NCBI RefSeq assembly: GCF_001719165.1
Contig: NZ_CP017057.1
Coordinates: 1,116,001-1,180,000, forward strand
Direction of reading: 5' to 3'
DNA length: 64,000 bases
Origin: Erythrobacter litoralis
GTDB taxonomy: Bacteria; Pseudomonadota; Alphaproteobacteria; Sphingomonadales; Sphingomonadaceae
Shown here in pieces: positions 1-9,132 of the stretch. The translations under genes were made by a program, and so were the position numbers. Position 1 is the stretch's first letter. The number at the start of each line of letters is the position of its first letter. The notes beneath the pieces were generated by a model. It ran no database searches. It saw nothing but the letters and a program-made list of their open reading frames with translations, and was not told where the DNA came from.

Positions 1-283
1 CGCGGATCTTGTACATGTGGGTGACGGTTCCCTGCGGTCCGGGGCTTTCGATACCTTTGCCGCCAAGCAGCTTGGCGATGCCCTTGAAACCGGGGTCGGC
101 CGCGATCGCGGTCAGCAGCGCGCTGGAGCTGACCGGGCGCTGGCTGACCTTGCTGCCGTCGATCACCCGGACACCGGGAACGGGCTCGGTGACCCCCGGT
201 TCGCTGACGGCCTGGGCGGCAAGCGGATTGTTCGAAAACAGCAGGGCTGAGGCAAGGAGGGCGCAGGCTGTAGCAGTCTTCAT
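1..283 (-). CDS. Exported protein of unknown function (partial)
   Basis: The gene runs off the left edge, and only its first 94 codons are visible. It starts at ATG 283. Residues 1-23 form a short signal peptide (MKTATACALLASALLF, ending LAAQA), so the product should be exported. The mature part begins with a Val/Pro-rich stretch and then a short helix-like segment with GFKGIAKLLGGKG. It lies 75 bp downstream of rsmA in the same direction and could be its operon tail. I do not recognise the family, and the C-terminal part that would define it is outside the window. Confidence 0.6.
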   Translation of the reverse strand, partial: MKTATACALLASALLFSNNPLAAQAVSEPGVTEPVPGVRVIDGSKVSQRPVSSSALLTAIAADPGFKGIAKLLGGKGIESPGPQGTVTHMYKIR

Positions 284-358
284 GTGAAGGGTCTCCGGGC
301 CGAAAGGCGGCCGCGGCAAAATACGGCGCGCGGTCAGAACGCGCCACCAGATTCGCTA

Positions 359-1183
359 TCAGCCCGTCAATCGGCGCGCCAGCTCCGTGAATTCCCCGAC
401 GCTCAGCGTTTCGGCGCGGCGGGTTTCGTCGATGCCGAGGCGGCTGAGCGCCTCGAGCGCGCCGGGCACGCCCTTTAGGCTCTGGCGCAGCATCTTGCGG
501 CGCTGGCCGAATGCGGATTCGCTGATCCGTTCGATGACGCGCGCCGATACGCCTTCTGGCATGACGGCGGGCGTCACGTGGACCACCGCGCTCATCACCT
601 TGGGCGGCGGGGTGAAAGCGCTGCGATGGACTTTCATCGCGAGCCGCGCGGTGCTGCGCCACTGGGCGAGGACGGCGAGCCGTCCATAGGCGCCGCTCCC
701 CGGTTCGGCGACGATGCGTTCGGCCACCTCGCGTTGGAACATCAGCGTGAGCGAGGTCCATGCGGGCGGCCAGGCCTCGCCCGACAGCCATCTCACGAAC
801 AGGGCGGTGCCGACATTGTAGGGCAGGTTGGAAAGCACGGCGAAGGGCTCGCCGCGCATGATGTCGGCGTGGTCGAGCTTCATCGCGTCGCCCTCGATCA
901 CTGTGAGCTGGCCCGGAAAGGCTTCACCCAGTTCGGCAAGGGCGGGAAGGCAGCGGCGGTCCATCTCGATCGCGGTCACCCTTGCCCCGGCGCGCAAAGC
1001 CGCGCGCGTGAGCCCGCCAGGGCCGGGGCCGATTTCCAGCACCGCCTTGCCCGAAAGATCGCCGGGCAGGGCGGCGATGCGGCCCAGCAATTGTTCGTCA
1101 AGCAGGAAGTTCTGGCCGAGCGCCTTCGAGGCGGAAAGGCCGTGGCGCGCGATGACCTCGCGGATCGGGGGAAGGTCGGTCAC
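359..1183 (-). CDS. rsmA: 16S rRNA dimethyladenosine transferase RsmA (KsgA)
   Basis: This enzyme dimethylates two adjacent adenines near the 3' end of 16S rRNA using S-adenosylmethionine, a late step of small-subunit assembly. The 274-residue protein is normal length. It shows the N-terminal ALGQNFL signature, the SAM-binding loop EIGPGPGGLT and the catalytic NLPYNV motif. I chose the GTG start at 1183 because the conserved region begins right after it. That start overlaps the pdxA stop by 4 bases, which suggests translational coupling. The order lptD-surA-pdxA-rsmA matches the classical arrangement in proteobacteria. Confidence 0.96.
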   Translation of the reverse strand: MTDLPPIREVIARHGLSASKALGQNFLLDEQLLGRIAALPGDLSGKAVLEIGPGPGGLTRAALRAGARVTAIEMDRRCLPALAELGEAFPGQLTVIEGDAMKLDHADIMRGEPFAVLSNLPYNVGTALFVRWLSGEAWPPAWTSLTLMFQREVAERIVAEPGSGAYGRLAVLAQWRSTARLAMKVHRSAFTPPPKVMSAVVHVTPAVMPEGVSARVIERISESAFGQRRKMLRQSLKGVPGALEALSRLGIDETRRAETLSVGEFTELARRLTG

Positions 1184-2202
1184 GCGGCCGCCCGCAGCGC
1201 CGCGCATTCGCCCGCCATGCGGATCGCAGCACACATCGCGCCCGGATCGGCCAGTCCCTTGCCCGCAATGTCGAAGGCGGTGCCGTGATCGGGCGAGGTC
1301 CGGATGATCGGCAGGCCCAGCGTGACGTTCACGCCTTCGTCGAATTCGAGCGCCTTCAGCGGGATCAGTGCCTGATCGTGATACATGCACAGGGCCGCAT
1401 CATAGGTCTCGCGAACGCGCGACGTGAAAAGCGCATCGCCCGGCACCGGGCCGAACACATCGAACCCCTCCGACTGCAGCGTACGGATCGCCGGTTCGAT
1501 GATGCGCGCTTCCTCGTCGCCGAACTTTCCATTTTCGCCCGCATGCGGATTGAGCCCGGCCACGGCGAGGCGCGCGCGCTCGACCCCGAAATCGCGCGCG
1601 AGAGCGCCGGCAACGATGCGCGCCTTGTGGACGATGAGATCGCTGGTGAGCATCGCGGGCACTTCGGCGAGTGCGCAATGCACCGTCAGCGGGACGGTGC
1701 GCAGACTCGGCCCGGCAAGCATCATCACCGCGTCGCGATAGGGCAGGCGGCAGGCATCGGCGAGAAATTCGGTCTGGCCCGGCGCGTCGAAGCCGATCCG
1801 TGCCAGCTCGCTCTTGGCGATCGGCCCGGTGACGAGCGCGGCCGCAACGCCTCCCATGGTAAATCGGGTCGCATAGGAGAGAGAAGCGAGCGCGAGCTTC
1901 GCTCCCGCCTCGCTCGGCGCGCCCGGCGCATAGGGCGCATCGAGCCCCGCCATCACCGGAAGCCCGGCGGAAAAGGCGAACAGTGCTTCTGCGGGATCCG
2001 CGATCGGCACAACCGGGCAATCGAGCCCGCGCGCCTCGATCGCTGCCCTGAGGACTTCAGGCCCGCCGACGACGAAGAAGGGCGGCGGATCGCCTCCCGT
2101 CGGCGCGGTCCTGTCACGCTGGACCCAGGCTTCGGCAATTATTTCGGGCCCGATACCCGCAGGATCGCCAAGCGACAGCGCAATCGGAGCTTCGGGTGTC
2201 AA
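1180..2202 (-). CDS. pdxA: 4-hydroxythreonine-4-phosphate dehydrogenase PdxA
   Basis: PdxA oxidises 4-phosphohydroxy-L-threonine with NAD(P) in de novo pyridoxal 5'-phosphate synthesis and needs a divalent metal. The 340-residue product begins with the family signature SLGDPAGIGPE. It carries the metal-ligand histidines in the segments around GQTEFL, LNPHAGENG and MYHDQ. The best start is TTG at 2202, 24 bp after the surA stop, because no ATG or GTG is suitably placed. The gene lies between surA and rsmA, overlaps rsmA by 4 bases, and is probably transcribed with them. Confidence 0.94.
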   Translation of the reverse strand: MTPEAPIALSLGDPAGIGPEIIAEAWVQRDRTAPTGGDPPPFFVVGGPEVLRAAIEARGLDCPVVPIADPAEALFAFSAGLPVMAGLDAPYAPGAPSEAGAKLALASLSYATRFTMGGVAAALVTGPIAKSELARIGFDAPGQTEFLADACRLPYRDAVMMLAGPSLRTVPLTVHCALAEVPAMLTSDLIVHKARIVAGALARDFGVERARLAVAGLNPHAGENGKFGDEEARIIEPAIRTLQSEGFDVFGPVPGDALFTSRVRETYDAALCMYHDQALIPLKALEFDEGVNVTLGLPIIRTSPDHGTAFDIAGKGLADPGAMCAAIRMAGECAALRAAA

Positions 2203-2226
2203 CGCTCGCAGGTCCCGCCAGCCGGA

Positions 2227-3582
2227 TCAGTTGTATTCGATATAGGCGTCGTTGCGCAGGTCGCGCAGATAGCGCTGGGCGCGCTTGTTGATCCGCTCCT
2301 GCTCGATCTGGTCCATGATCTCGTCGAAATTCGGGCCACCGATCTGTTCCGGATCGTCGCGTCCGCACAGCATCAGCACGCGCACGCCTTCCTGCGGCGA
2401 GCCGAAGGGCGGGGTGGTCTGGCCGATCTGCATGTTGAGGATGATCGCGCGCAGCTGTTCGGGCAGGTTCGCGGCGCGGATCTGGTCGTTGGAGACCACC
2501 GTCGCCCCCAGCACATCGCGTGCCGTTTCGGCATCGGCGCAGCTGCGAAGGTTGTTCACGAAATCGGCGAACTGGTTGACCTTCGCCTCGGCCGCTTCCT
2601 GCGTCACGTCGGGGGCGAAGCTGATCGCGATCTGCTTGAGGCTGAGAAGGGCATCGGCCGGGTCCGCCATCGCCACCTTGCGCTTGTTGATGAGGTAGAT
2701 GATCGAGAAACCGCCGGGAATCTCGATCGGGCCATTCAGCTGGCCCGCCTGCATCTGCTGGAGCTGCGCATCGAGCGCAGGCGGCAACTGGCCCAGCCTG
2801 ATCCAGCCGAGATCGCCGCCGACGACCGCCGTCGTCGCTTCCGAAAACTGGCGAGCATAGGCGACGAAGCTGCCACCCTGGCGCAACTGCTCCATGATGC
2901 GCTGCGCGTTCTGGAGCACCGCGGCGCGGTTTTCCTGGGTGGCGGAAAGGTAGATCTCGCCGACGCGGTATTCGTCCTGCCCGCGCGCTTCCTCGAGCCG
3001 TTCGAGCACGTCGTTGACCTCTTCGGCCGAGACGTTGACGAACGGCATGATGTTGCGCCGCAGGAGGTTCTCCCACGCGATTTCGCCTTCGATCTGGCGC
3101 TTGAGCGCGGCGGGCGAGGAGCCGATCGAGATCAGGTATTCGGCCATCTTTTCAGGCTCCTGCCCGAAATTCTGCGTCGCTAGCTGGGCATAGGTCTGCT
3201 CGACCTCGCCCTGGCTGACCGGCATTTCGAGCGCTTGCGAGGCCTGGATCTTGAGCGTCTCGTCGATCAGGTTGCGCAGCACCTGGACCCGCAGCCGCTC
3301 GAGCTCCTGGTCGGAAACCTCGGTTTCGGACGCGGACGTCACCAGGGCGACGCGCTGGTCGATATCGGTGCCCGTGATGACATATCCGTTGACCACCGCC
3401 GTCGCGGTACGGGTGTCGGGATTCTCCTTGCCCAGGATCTGGATGTCGTCGGGGATGCCGAAGGGATTGTCCGCGGTCGGCACGGCCACCGTCTGTGCGG
3501 CTGCCGGCACGAGCGGTGCGGCGACCAGCGCGGCCGATGCGATACCGGCGCAGATTGTCTTCATCATGTTCGTCGAAGTCAC
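2227..3582 (-). CDS. surA: Periplasmic chaperone / peptidyl-prolyl isomerase SurA
   Basis: SurA escorts unfolded outer-membrane proteins through the periplasm. The product is about 451 residues with a cleavable signal peptide (hydrophobic stretch ending VPAAAQ). An N-terminal SurA chaperone domain follows (about residues 50-190). Next is a parvulin-like domain (from GEIYLSA, including GGDLGWI and PGGFSIIYL), and then a second, degenerate C-terminal region. I prefer GTG 3582, which has AGGACGG about 9 bases upstream. ATG 3567 is the alternative and gives the same signal peptide without five residues. The gene sits directly downstream of lptD, a known SurA client, after a 197-bp gap. Confidence 0.9.
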   Translation of the reverse strand: MTSTNMMKTICAGIASAALVAAPLVPAAAQTVAVPTADNPFGIPDDIQILGKENPDTRTATAVVNGYVITGTDIDQRVALVTSASETEVSDQELERLRVQVLRNLIDETLKIQASQALEMPVSQGEVEQTYAQLATQNFGQEPEKMAEYLISIGSSPAALKRQIEGEIAWENLLRRNIMPFVNVSAEEVNDVLERLEEARGQDEYRVGEIYLSATQENRAAVLQNAQRIMEQLRQGGSFVAYARQFSEATTAVVGGDLGWIRLGQLPPALDAQLQQMQAGQLNGPIEIPGGFSIIYLINKRKVAMADPADALLSLKQIAISFAPDVTQEAAEAKVNQFADFVNNLRSCADAETARDVLGATVVSNDQIRAANLPEQLRAIILNMQIGQTTPPFGSPQEGVRVLMLCGRDDPEQIGGPNFDEIMDQIEQERINKRAQRYLRDLRNDAYIEYN

Positions 3583-3779
3583 TCGTTCGTTCCGTCCTGA
3601 TTCGTCGGCGAGAGGCGGCCCCACACCCGTTTTCACGCCCGTTCTCGCCGGTCGTTCACCCTGCCGGAGCCGGGCTGAACCTGCGCTGAGTGAAAATCGG
3701 TCGGCCCGGATCGCGGCCCCACCCGTTTGATTGGCGGGCCGTGTAGCCCCTTTTTGGCCCGCTGCCAATTCGCACGCGT

Positions 3780-6143
3780 CTAGCGGAACCCGAGATTGCG
3801 CAGGGCGAAGAAGAGCTGGAAGGAATTTCCCCGCGCCGCGTCGCCTGCGGTGATGAAGTCGCGCCGCCAGGTGAAGCCGAATTCGAGGCAATCGTCCTGG
3901 TAGGAAACGCCCAGTCGGGTGCGGATCGGCTCGAACCCGTCTGGCGCGAAGACCGGGTCTTCCTCCGCGCTCGTCAGGTTGAACACGCCCGAACCGAACA
4001 CCGCCCAGTTGTTGGCAAAGGCGACCCGCGCGGCGGCGCGGAATTCCTCGCGGTCCTGAAGGTCCTCGACGGTCTGGATGTTCCGGTCGAGCCGCAGATA
4101 CCCAACTTCGAGATAGGTCCGGCGCGATCCGATCGCGGCATCGATCTCGTTGCGGCGAAAGGCGAGGTTGTCCTTGTCGAGCCGGAAGCGATGCGTGAAG
4201 GCGAGGAAATCGCGATAGCGCACCTCGGTTCGCCCGACGAAATCCGATACCCGCTCCGAAAGGCCGGTTCCCACCGGGAAGATGTCCTGCTTGTCCTCGA
4301 GCCGGTAGGACTGGCCGACCGTGGTCTTCACCCGCCAGCCGGGCTTCTGCAGCTCCCAGTCGAGTCCCCAGGTGATGCGGGCGCCGTCCTCCACCCGATC
4401 GTAGCCGGGAAAGCGATTGAGCGCGAACAGGTTCGAATCCTCGAGGTCGATCGCGCGCGCATCCTCGTTCGGGACGGCGAGATTCTCGATCGGCGGGCTG
4501 GCGACGAACTGGATGCGGGGCTTGAGGACCTGTGTGCCGCCGAAGGCTTCGCCGACAAAGGGCCATTCGACGTCGATCGCCCCGATCGCGATTCCGCGAC
4601 CGGTCCAGCCTTCATTGCCGCGATAGATCTCGGTCAGCGTCGAGCCGGTGTCGGAGGTGTGATAGATGTCGCCCCGCACGAGCGCGCTGAAAGTGACGAC
4701 CTGGCCGAGCCCGGTCAGCGTGCGCAGGTCCCAGCGCGCTCCGGCGAAGGCGCGCTGCGTGTCCTGCCCGTCGGTCCGCAGCAGCGCGAGCGTGTTCGCC
4801 TGGAGCTGGATCTCGCCGCCCAGCACCGGGTCATCCAGGATATGGCGATAATCGAAGGCGGGGAGGGCGACCGGGATCTGCCCCTGGTCGGCGTTGATCC
4901 TGAGCGTCTGCGTCGCCCATCCGGCGAGGCTGAGATAGGAATCCTCGTCGATCCGTTCGAGATTGATCGTGGAACGAAGCCGGTCGTCGCGGCTCAGGTC
5001 GTAGCGGCGCAGGAAGGTGCGGTCGCTCGCCGCGCGGACCGAGCCGGTCAGACTCCAGTTCTCCGTGAACTGAAAGCGTCCGTTGGCGAACAGATATCCG
5101 CGCGGGTCGCTCTCGGTCGTGGCCTGCCCGGTCAGATCGGCGACGCGGCTGCTCTGGGTGAGATAGCCGGTCACCTGATAAGCGCCGTTCCCCGTCAGGT
5201 GGCGCCATTCCGCGCTCACCATCGGCGCCACCGCCGAGAAGACATACGCGCCCAGCCTCAGGTCCTTGTTGTCGGCGAGACGCCAGTAATAATCTCCCGA
5301 CAGTTCGAGCCCGTTGACCTGCGTCACCCGGATATTGGGGACGAGAAAGCCTGATACCGCTTCGCCGTCGGTGTTGAGAGCGAGGCCCGGAAGCGGCAGC
5401 AGCCTTTGGCCGAACAATTCGAGCATCGCGCCCTTGAACCGCACCCGCGCCTCGTCCGGATCGTAGATCACGCGGTCGGCGGTGATGCGCCAGCTCGGGT
5501 CTTTCGCGCAGCCATCCTCGCCGACCACCGGGCAGGCGGTATAGGCCGCGCGGTCGAGCAGGATCGTGCCGTCTTCCTCCCGGCTCGCCGATCGTGCCGC
5601 GAGTCGGCCCCCTGCCCTAAGGGCGATGAGCAGTTCCTCGATCGCGCCGGCTTCGAATTCATCGGTCAGCTCGATCTGGTCGGTGAACAGCTGGTTGCCG
5701 GTCTCGTCCACGAAACGGATGTTGCCCGAAGCCACGATCCGGCCGCTTTCGCGGTACCACACGACTTCGTCGGCGCGCACCGAGCGGTCTTCGCTGCGCA
5801 GCACGACATCGCCGCGCGCGGTGACGATCTCGGCTTCGCTGTCATAGGCCAGTTCGTCCGCCTCGAAGTCGAGGATGCGGTCTTCGCCGGCCAGTTCCTC
5901 GCGTTCCGCGAGCGGTCCGGGCGCATCGAGCGAGGGGTCGATTTCCTGCAGGGCGGCGGCGAGAACGGGGCCTGCGATAGGTTCGAGCGCGTGTGCCGGA
6001 GCCGCCTCGAGCAGGGCCGCCGGAGCGAATGCCGAGATCGCGAGTGCGCGAGCCGAGACGAGCGGGGAATCGACACGGCGCAGGAATGCGCGCATCGCGC
6101 CGGGCGCGAGATTGCGCGAAGGCCCCGTGAAACCTGCCGTCAT
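3780..6143 (-). CDS. lptD: LPS assembly outer-membrane protein LptD
   Basis: LptD is the outer-membrane barrel that, with LptE, inserts lipopolysaccharide into the outer leaflet. The protein is about 787 residues with an N-terminal signal peptide ending near APAHA. An OstA/LptA-like jellyroll follows (DFEADELAYD, GDVVLRSED, ASGNIRF), then a long beta-barrel (LptD-C) ending in the aromatic-rich LFFALRNLGFR typical of barrel C-termini. Cysteines in TACPVVGEDGC and YQDDCLEF could form the usual disulfides. ATG 6143 was chosen; ATG 6095 would still leave a signal peptide. It is the first gene of the minus-strand block and is divergent from pepA. Confidence 0.92.
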   Translation of the reverse strand: MTAGFTGPSRNLAPGAMRAFLRRVDSPLVSARALAISAFAPAALLEAAPAHALEPIAGPVLAAALQEIDPSLDAPGPLAEREELAGEDRILDFEADELAYDSEAEIVTARGDVVLRSEDRSVRADEVVWYRESGRIVASGNIRFVDETGNQLFTDQIELTDEFEAGAIEELLIALRAGGRLAARSASREEDGTILLDRAAYTACPVVGEDGCAKDPSWRITADRVIYDPDEARVRFKGAMLELFGQRLLPLPGLALNTDGEAVSGFLVPNIRVTQVNGLELSGDYYWRLADNKDLRLGAYVFSAVAPMVSAEWRHLTGNGAYQVTGYLTQSSRVADLTGQATTESDPRGYLFANGRFQFTENWSLTGSVRAASDRTFLRRYDLSRDDRLRSTINLERIDEDSYLSLAGWATQTLRINADQGQIPVALPAFDYRHILDDPVLGGEIQLQANTLALLRTDGQDTQRAFAGARWDLRTLTGLGQVVTFSALVRGDIYHTSDTGSTLTEIYRGNEGWTGRGIAIGAIDVEWPFVGEAFGGTQVLKPRIQFVASPPIENLAVPNEDARAIDLEDSNLFALNRFPGYDRVEDGARITWGLDWELQKPGWRVKTTVGQSYRLEDKQDIFPVGTGLSERVSDFVGRTEVRYRDFLAFTHRFRLDKDNLAFRRNEIDAAIGSRRTYLEVGYLRLDRNIQTVEDLQDREEFRAAARVAFANNWAVFGSGVFNLTSAEEDPVFAPDGFEPIRTRLGVSYQDDCLEFGFTWRRDFITAGDAARGNSFQLFFALRNLGFR

Positions 6144-6344
6144 GCCTTGCCTATTGCACCGCTCGGGCCTAATCGCAATCGCCATTCATGGCCCGGTCCG
6201 ACCGCCCGATCCGCCCGTCGATGCGCCTTAGTAAAGGTGTCCGCGAGCGGGAGCGATCAGCCGTTTGATGCGTTCGACCGGCCGAGCCCTGATTGCAATT
6301 CCCCCCGTCCGGAGCCATCCGGGACAGCCAAACCGGGAGACCCC
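6144..6344. promoter_or_regulatory. Divergent promoter region lptD / pepA
   Basis: This 200-bp gap separates the divergent starts of lptD and pepA and must hold both promoters. I see no clear -35/-10 pair or operator. A purine-rich GGGAGA about 5 bases before the pepA ATG is a good ribosome binding site. Confidence 0.4.
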
Positions 6345-7802
6345 ATGAAGATCGGTTTCAGTGACAGCCCGCCCGCCAATGTCCGGCTCTATGCCCGGAT
6401 CCTCAACCAGGGGGACATGCCTTCCGACCTCGATGCCGCACTGGTCGACGGGGCCAATGCGGCCCGTTTCAAGGGCAGCGCCGGTCAGGTCTTCGAGACG
6501 TTCGCGATGCAGGATGACGGACTTCGCTGGATCGCGCTTGCCGGCGCGGGCGAGACCGATGCGACCGGGCGTCGGCTCAATATCGAAAAGGCCGGGGCGG
6601 CGCTCGCGGCAAAGTATCTTCTCTCGGGCGAGAGCGACATGGTGCTCGATCTCGGCCATGCGGACCTTTCGGGCGTGGAGGCGGCCGCCGCGCTGTTCGG
6701 CCTTCGCCTGCGGTCCTGGCGGCTCGACACTTACCGCACGAAGCTTCCCGCCGACAAACGGCCGAGCCTCGAGACCATCCATGTCGTCGGCGCGCCCGAG
6801 GGCACGAACGAGGCCTGGACCGAGGCCGAGGCGATCGCCCGGGGCGTCGAATTCACCCGGACGCTGGTGACCGAACCGGCCAACAAGCTCTATCCCGAAA
6901 GCTTCGTCGCGCTGTGCGAAAAGGCGTTCGAGGGGACAGGCGCGGAACTTATCGTGCTCGATGACGACGCGATGGAAAAGCTCGGCATGGGCGCGCTGCT
7001 CGGCGTCGGGCAGGGTTCCGAGCGGCCGAGCCGGATGCTCGCGATCCGCTGGAACGGCGGCACGGATGGTGACAAGCCGACCGTCTTCGTGGGCAAGGGC
7101 GTGACTTTCGATACAGGCGGCATCTCGCTCAAGCCGCCGCCCGGCATGGAGGACATGAAGTGGGACATGGGCGGCGCGGGCGCTGTCGCGGGCGCGATGC
7201 TCGCGATTGTCGGGCGCAAGGCGAAGGCGAACGTCATCGGCGTCGTCGGCCTCGTCGAGAACATGCCCGACGGCAAGGCGCAGCGCCCCGGCGACATCGT
7301 CACCACGATGAGCGGGCAGACAGTCGAAGTGCTCAACACGGATGCCGAAGGGCGGCTCGTCCTGTGCGATGCGCTGCACTGGGCGCAGGAGGAATTCGAC
7401 CCCGCGCGGATCGTCGACCTCGCGACGCTGACAGGCGCCATGATCATCGCGCTCGGCAACGAGCATGGCGGGATGTTCTCCAATGACGATGAACTCGCAG
7501 GCCAGCTCGCCTGTGCGGGCGAAGGGGTGGGCGACAAGCTCTGGCGCCTGCCGCTGGCGCCCGCATACGACAAGCTGATCGATTCCCCGATTGCCGACAT
7601 GAAGAATGTGGGCCCGCGCGAGGCTGGCTCGATCACGGCGGCGCAGTTTCTCCAGCGCTTCGTAAAGAAGGGCACGCCCTGGGCGCATCTCGACATCGCC
7701 GGCATGGTCTGGTCGACCAAGCCCGGCCATAGCTGGGACAAGGGCGCGACCGGCTACGGCGCGCGGCTGCTCGACCGCTTCGTCAAGGAAAACGTGGAGT
7801 AA
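6345..7802 (+). CDS. pepA: Leucyl aminopeptidase PepA (M17)
   Basis: This is a two-metal aminopeptidase that removes N-terminal residues from peptides in the cytoplasm. The 485-residue protein has an N-terminal macro-like domain and a C-terminal M17 catalytic domain. Metal-binding signatures are visible as VGKGVTFDTGGISLKP and the family signature NTDAEGRLVL, with the substrate-contact lysine in GISLKP. ATG 6345 has GGGAGA just upstream and begins the conserved part. The gene is first in a plus-strand run with a DUF2256 gene and holC. Adjacency of pepA and holC is common in proteobacteria. Confidence 0.95.
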   Translation: MKIGFSDSPPANVRLYARILNQGDMPSDLDAALVDGANAARFKGSAGQVFETFAMQDDGLRWIALAGAGETDATGRRLNIEKAGAALAAKYLLSGESDMVLDLGHADLSGVEAAAALFGLRLRSWRLDTYRTKLPADKRPSLETIHVVGAPEGTNEAWTEAEAIARGVEFTRTLVTEPANKLYPESFVALCEKAFEGTGAELIVLDDDAMEKLGMGALLGVGQGSERPSRMLAIRWNGGTDGDKPTVFVGKGVTFDTGGISLKPPPGMEDMKWDMGGAGAVAGAMLAIVGRKAKANVIGVVGLVENMPDGKAQRPGDIVTTMSGQTVEVLNTDAEGRLVLCDALHWAQEEFDPARIVDLATLTGAMIIALGNEHGGMFSNDDELAGQLACAGEGVGDKLWRLPLAPAYDKLIDSPIADMKNVGPREAGSITAAQFLQRFVKKGTPWAHLDIAGMVWSTKPGHSWDKGATGYGARLLDRFVKENVE

Positions 7803-7817
7803 CCCGGCTTGGCCAGG

Positions 7818-7970
7818 ATGCGCAGGAAAGCCGATTTGCCGTCGAAGACCTGCGCGACCTGCGGCCTGCCCTTTTCCTGGCGCAAGAAGTGGGAGCGGGA
7901 CTGGGAAAACGTGCGCTATTGTTCCGAACGGTGCAGGCGCAGCAAGGGGCAGGGAAGCCAAGCGACATGA
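7818..7970 (+). CDS. DUF2256 small cysteine-rich protein
   Basis: This 50-codon gene lies between pepA and holC. Four cysteines are arranged as CxxC (residues 12, 15) and Cx3C (35, 39), the pattern of a small zinc-binding knuckle. Between them sits the basic, tryptophan-rich block [11 protein letters not shown], which I recognise as the DUF2256 signature. ATG 7818 is used; TTG 7809 is an in-frame alternative that adds MAR. Its stop overlaps the holC ATG as ATGA, so the two are probably translationally coupled. The family has no established function, and its position beside a replication gene is only suggestive. Confidence 0.85.
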   Translation: MRRKADLPSKTCATCGLPFSWRKKWERDWENVRYCSERCRRSKGQGSQAT

Positions 7971-8401
7971 AGGTCGATTTCTGGCAGCTCTCTCGCGATC
8001 CTGCCCCGCGCGTCGTCGCGCTCATCGCCGCACGCGTGCTGGCGCAGGGCGAGAGGCTGCTCGTAGTCAGCGACGATGCCGAGCAGCGCCAGATGATCGC
8101 CAATGCCCTGTGGAGCGCTGCTCCGGACAGCTTCCTTGCCAACGCCCACGCCGGATCTGCCGGGGACGAACGCCAGCCGATCCTGCTTTCCGCCGAATGC
8201 GCCGCGCCCAATGGGGCCAACCATGTCGTCTTCGCCGACGGCACCTATCGCGATGCCGAGGGATTCGATCGGCTCTTCCTGCTGTTCGGCGAGGACACCC
8301 TCGAAGCTGCGCGCGGAACCTGGCGTTCGCTAGACGGGCGGGACGGGATCGAGCGCTCCTTCTTCCGTCAGGACGACGGGAAATGGACAAAGATCGCCTG
8401 A
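7967..8401 (+). CDS. holC: DNA polymerase III chi subunit HolC
   Basis: Chi links the clamp loader to single-stranded DNA-binding protein at the replication fork. The 144-residue product opens with [10 protein letters not shown], as expected for the family. It contains a helicase-like nucleotide-binding fold without the catalytic motifs ([40 protein letters not shown]). The ATG at 7967 overlaps the preceding stop by 4 bases. A partner psi subunit is not seen in the window, which is usual for alphaproteobacteria. Confidence 0.92.
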   Translation: MKVDFWQLSRDPAPRVVALIAARVLAQGERLLVVSDDAEQRQMIANALWSAAPDSFLANAHAGSAGDERQPILLSAECAAPNGANHVVFADGTYRDAEGFDRLFLLFGEDTLEAARGTWRSLDGRDGIERSFFRQDDGKWTKIA

Positions 8402-8466
8402 ACGCTTGAACTCCTCCCGTGCATTGGCGATGCTTCCGGGCAGACGGAGCGAGGGGAGGGTAATCC

Positions 8467-8976
8467 ATGCGCATTATCGCGAGCGCGACGGGGCTTGGCG
8501 CCGCGCTGTTTCTGGCATCCTGCGGCGGCCAGGAGGAAAACGGCGAATTCACCACCGAGGACGGCGCGCAGGGCGAATACACGATCGACCGAGAAACGGG
8601 GGAGACCCGCATGTCGCTCGAGACCGAGGAAGGCACGGCGACGCTGCGTTCGGGCAAGGACGTGCCGATCGACCTGCCCGGCGGCTTTTCGCTCTATCCC
8701 GGCTCGCGCGTGACGTCCAATTCGGTGATCGAGCAGGGCGAGCGGACCGGAAGCATGATCCTGTTCGAGGCCGACGCCACCCCCGAAGACATCATCGCCC
8801 ATTACCGCAAGCAGGCAGAGGCCGCCGGGATCGAACTTCAGATGGATGCGAAAATGGGCGAAAGCGTGATGGTGGCGGGCGAGAACGAGGCCGACGCCAT
8901 CGCCTTCCAGGTGAGCGCGACGGGCGCGGACGGCACTACGACCGGGCAGCTCTTCATCGGACGCATGCCCGAATAG
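8467..8976 (+). CDS. Lipoprotein of unknown function
   Basis: The 169-residue product starts with a signal sequence ending in the lipobox LASC, so Cys19 should be acylated and the protein anchored in the envelope. A Glu/Gly/Thr-rich linker of about 45 residues follows. The globular part begins near DVPIDLPGGFSLYPGS and has an alpha/beta pattern with a DIIAHYRKQAEAAG helix. The latter resembles small envelope domains seen in many sphingomonad proteins, but I cannot name a family. A good GGAGGG ribosome binding site precedes ATG 8467. The gene stands alone between holC and ndk. Confidence 0.75.
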   Translation: MRIIASATGLGAALFLASCGGQEENGEFTTEDGAQGEYTIDRETGETRMSLETEEGTATLRSGKDVPIDLPGGFSLYPGSRVTSNSVIEQGERTGSMILFEADATPEDIIAHYRKQAEAAGIELQMDAKMGESVMVAGENEADAIAFQVSATGADGTTTGQLFIGRMPE

Positions 8977-9024
8977 ACTGCGATCGAACGCGTAAGCCAG
9001 CCATCAGGCTTGAACTGGCGCGCC

Positions 9025-9057
9025 GCCGGGTTTAAGCGCGCGCGCGACGAACCCGGC
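9025..9057. other. Inverted repeat upstream of ndk
   Basis: Eight-base arms GCCGGGTT (9025-9032) and AACCCGGC (9050-9057) flank a 17-base GC-rich loop, 48 bp after the lipoprotein stop. No T-run follows, so it may be a factor-dependent stop or a processing hairpin for the upstream transcript. It could also be an operator for ndk. Confidence 0.4.
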
Positions 9058-9132
9058 CGGGAGTCCCTTCCGCGCCACGCTTCCCCGCAGCGCTAAGTAG
9101 CGCCCCTTTTTCTAGATCAAGGAACATCAGAC

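Noticed and set aside
1285-3183. 632-codon plus-strand ORF across pdxA and surA
   Set aside because: Antisense shadow of two well-supported genes; sequence has no domain pattern.
4430-4440. GTTCGAATCC resembling a tRNA T-arm
   Set aside because: It is inside the lptD coding region, with no acceptor stem or anticodon arm around it.
3583-4566. Upstream extension of the surA frame into lptD
   Set aside because: The extension is Arg/Pro-rich noise antiparallel to none but overlapping the lptD reading frame; the signal peptide places the start at 3567-3582.
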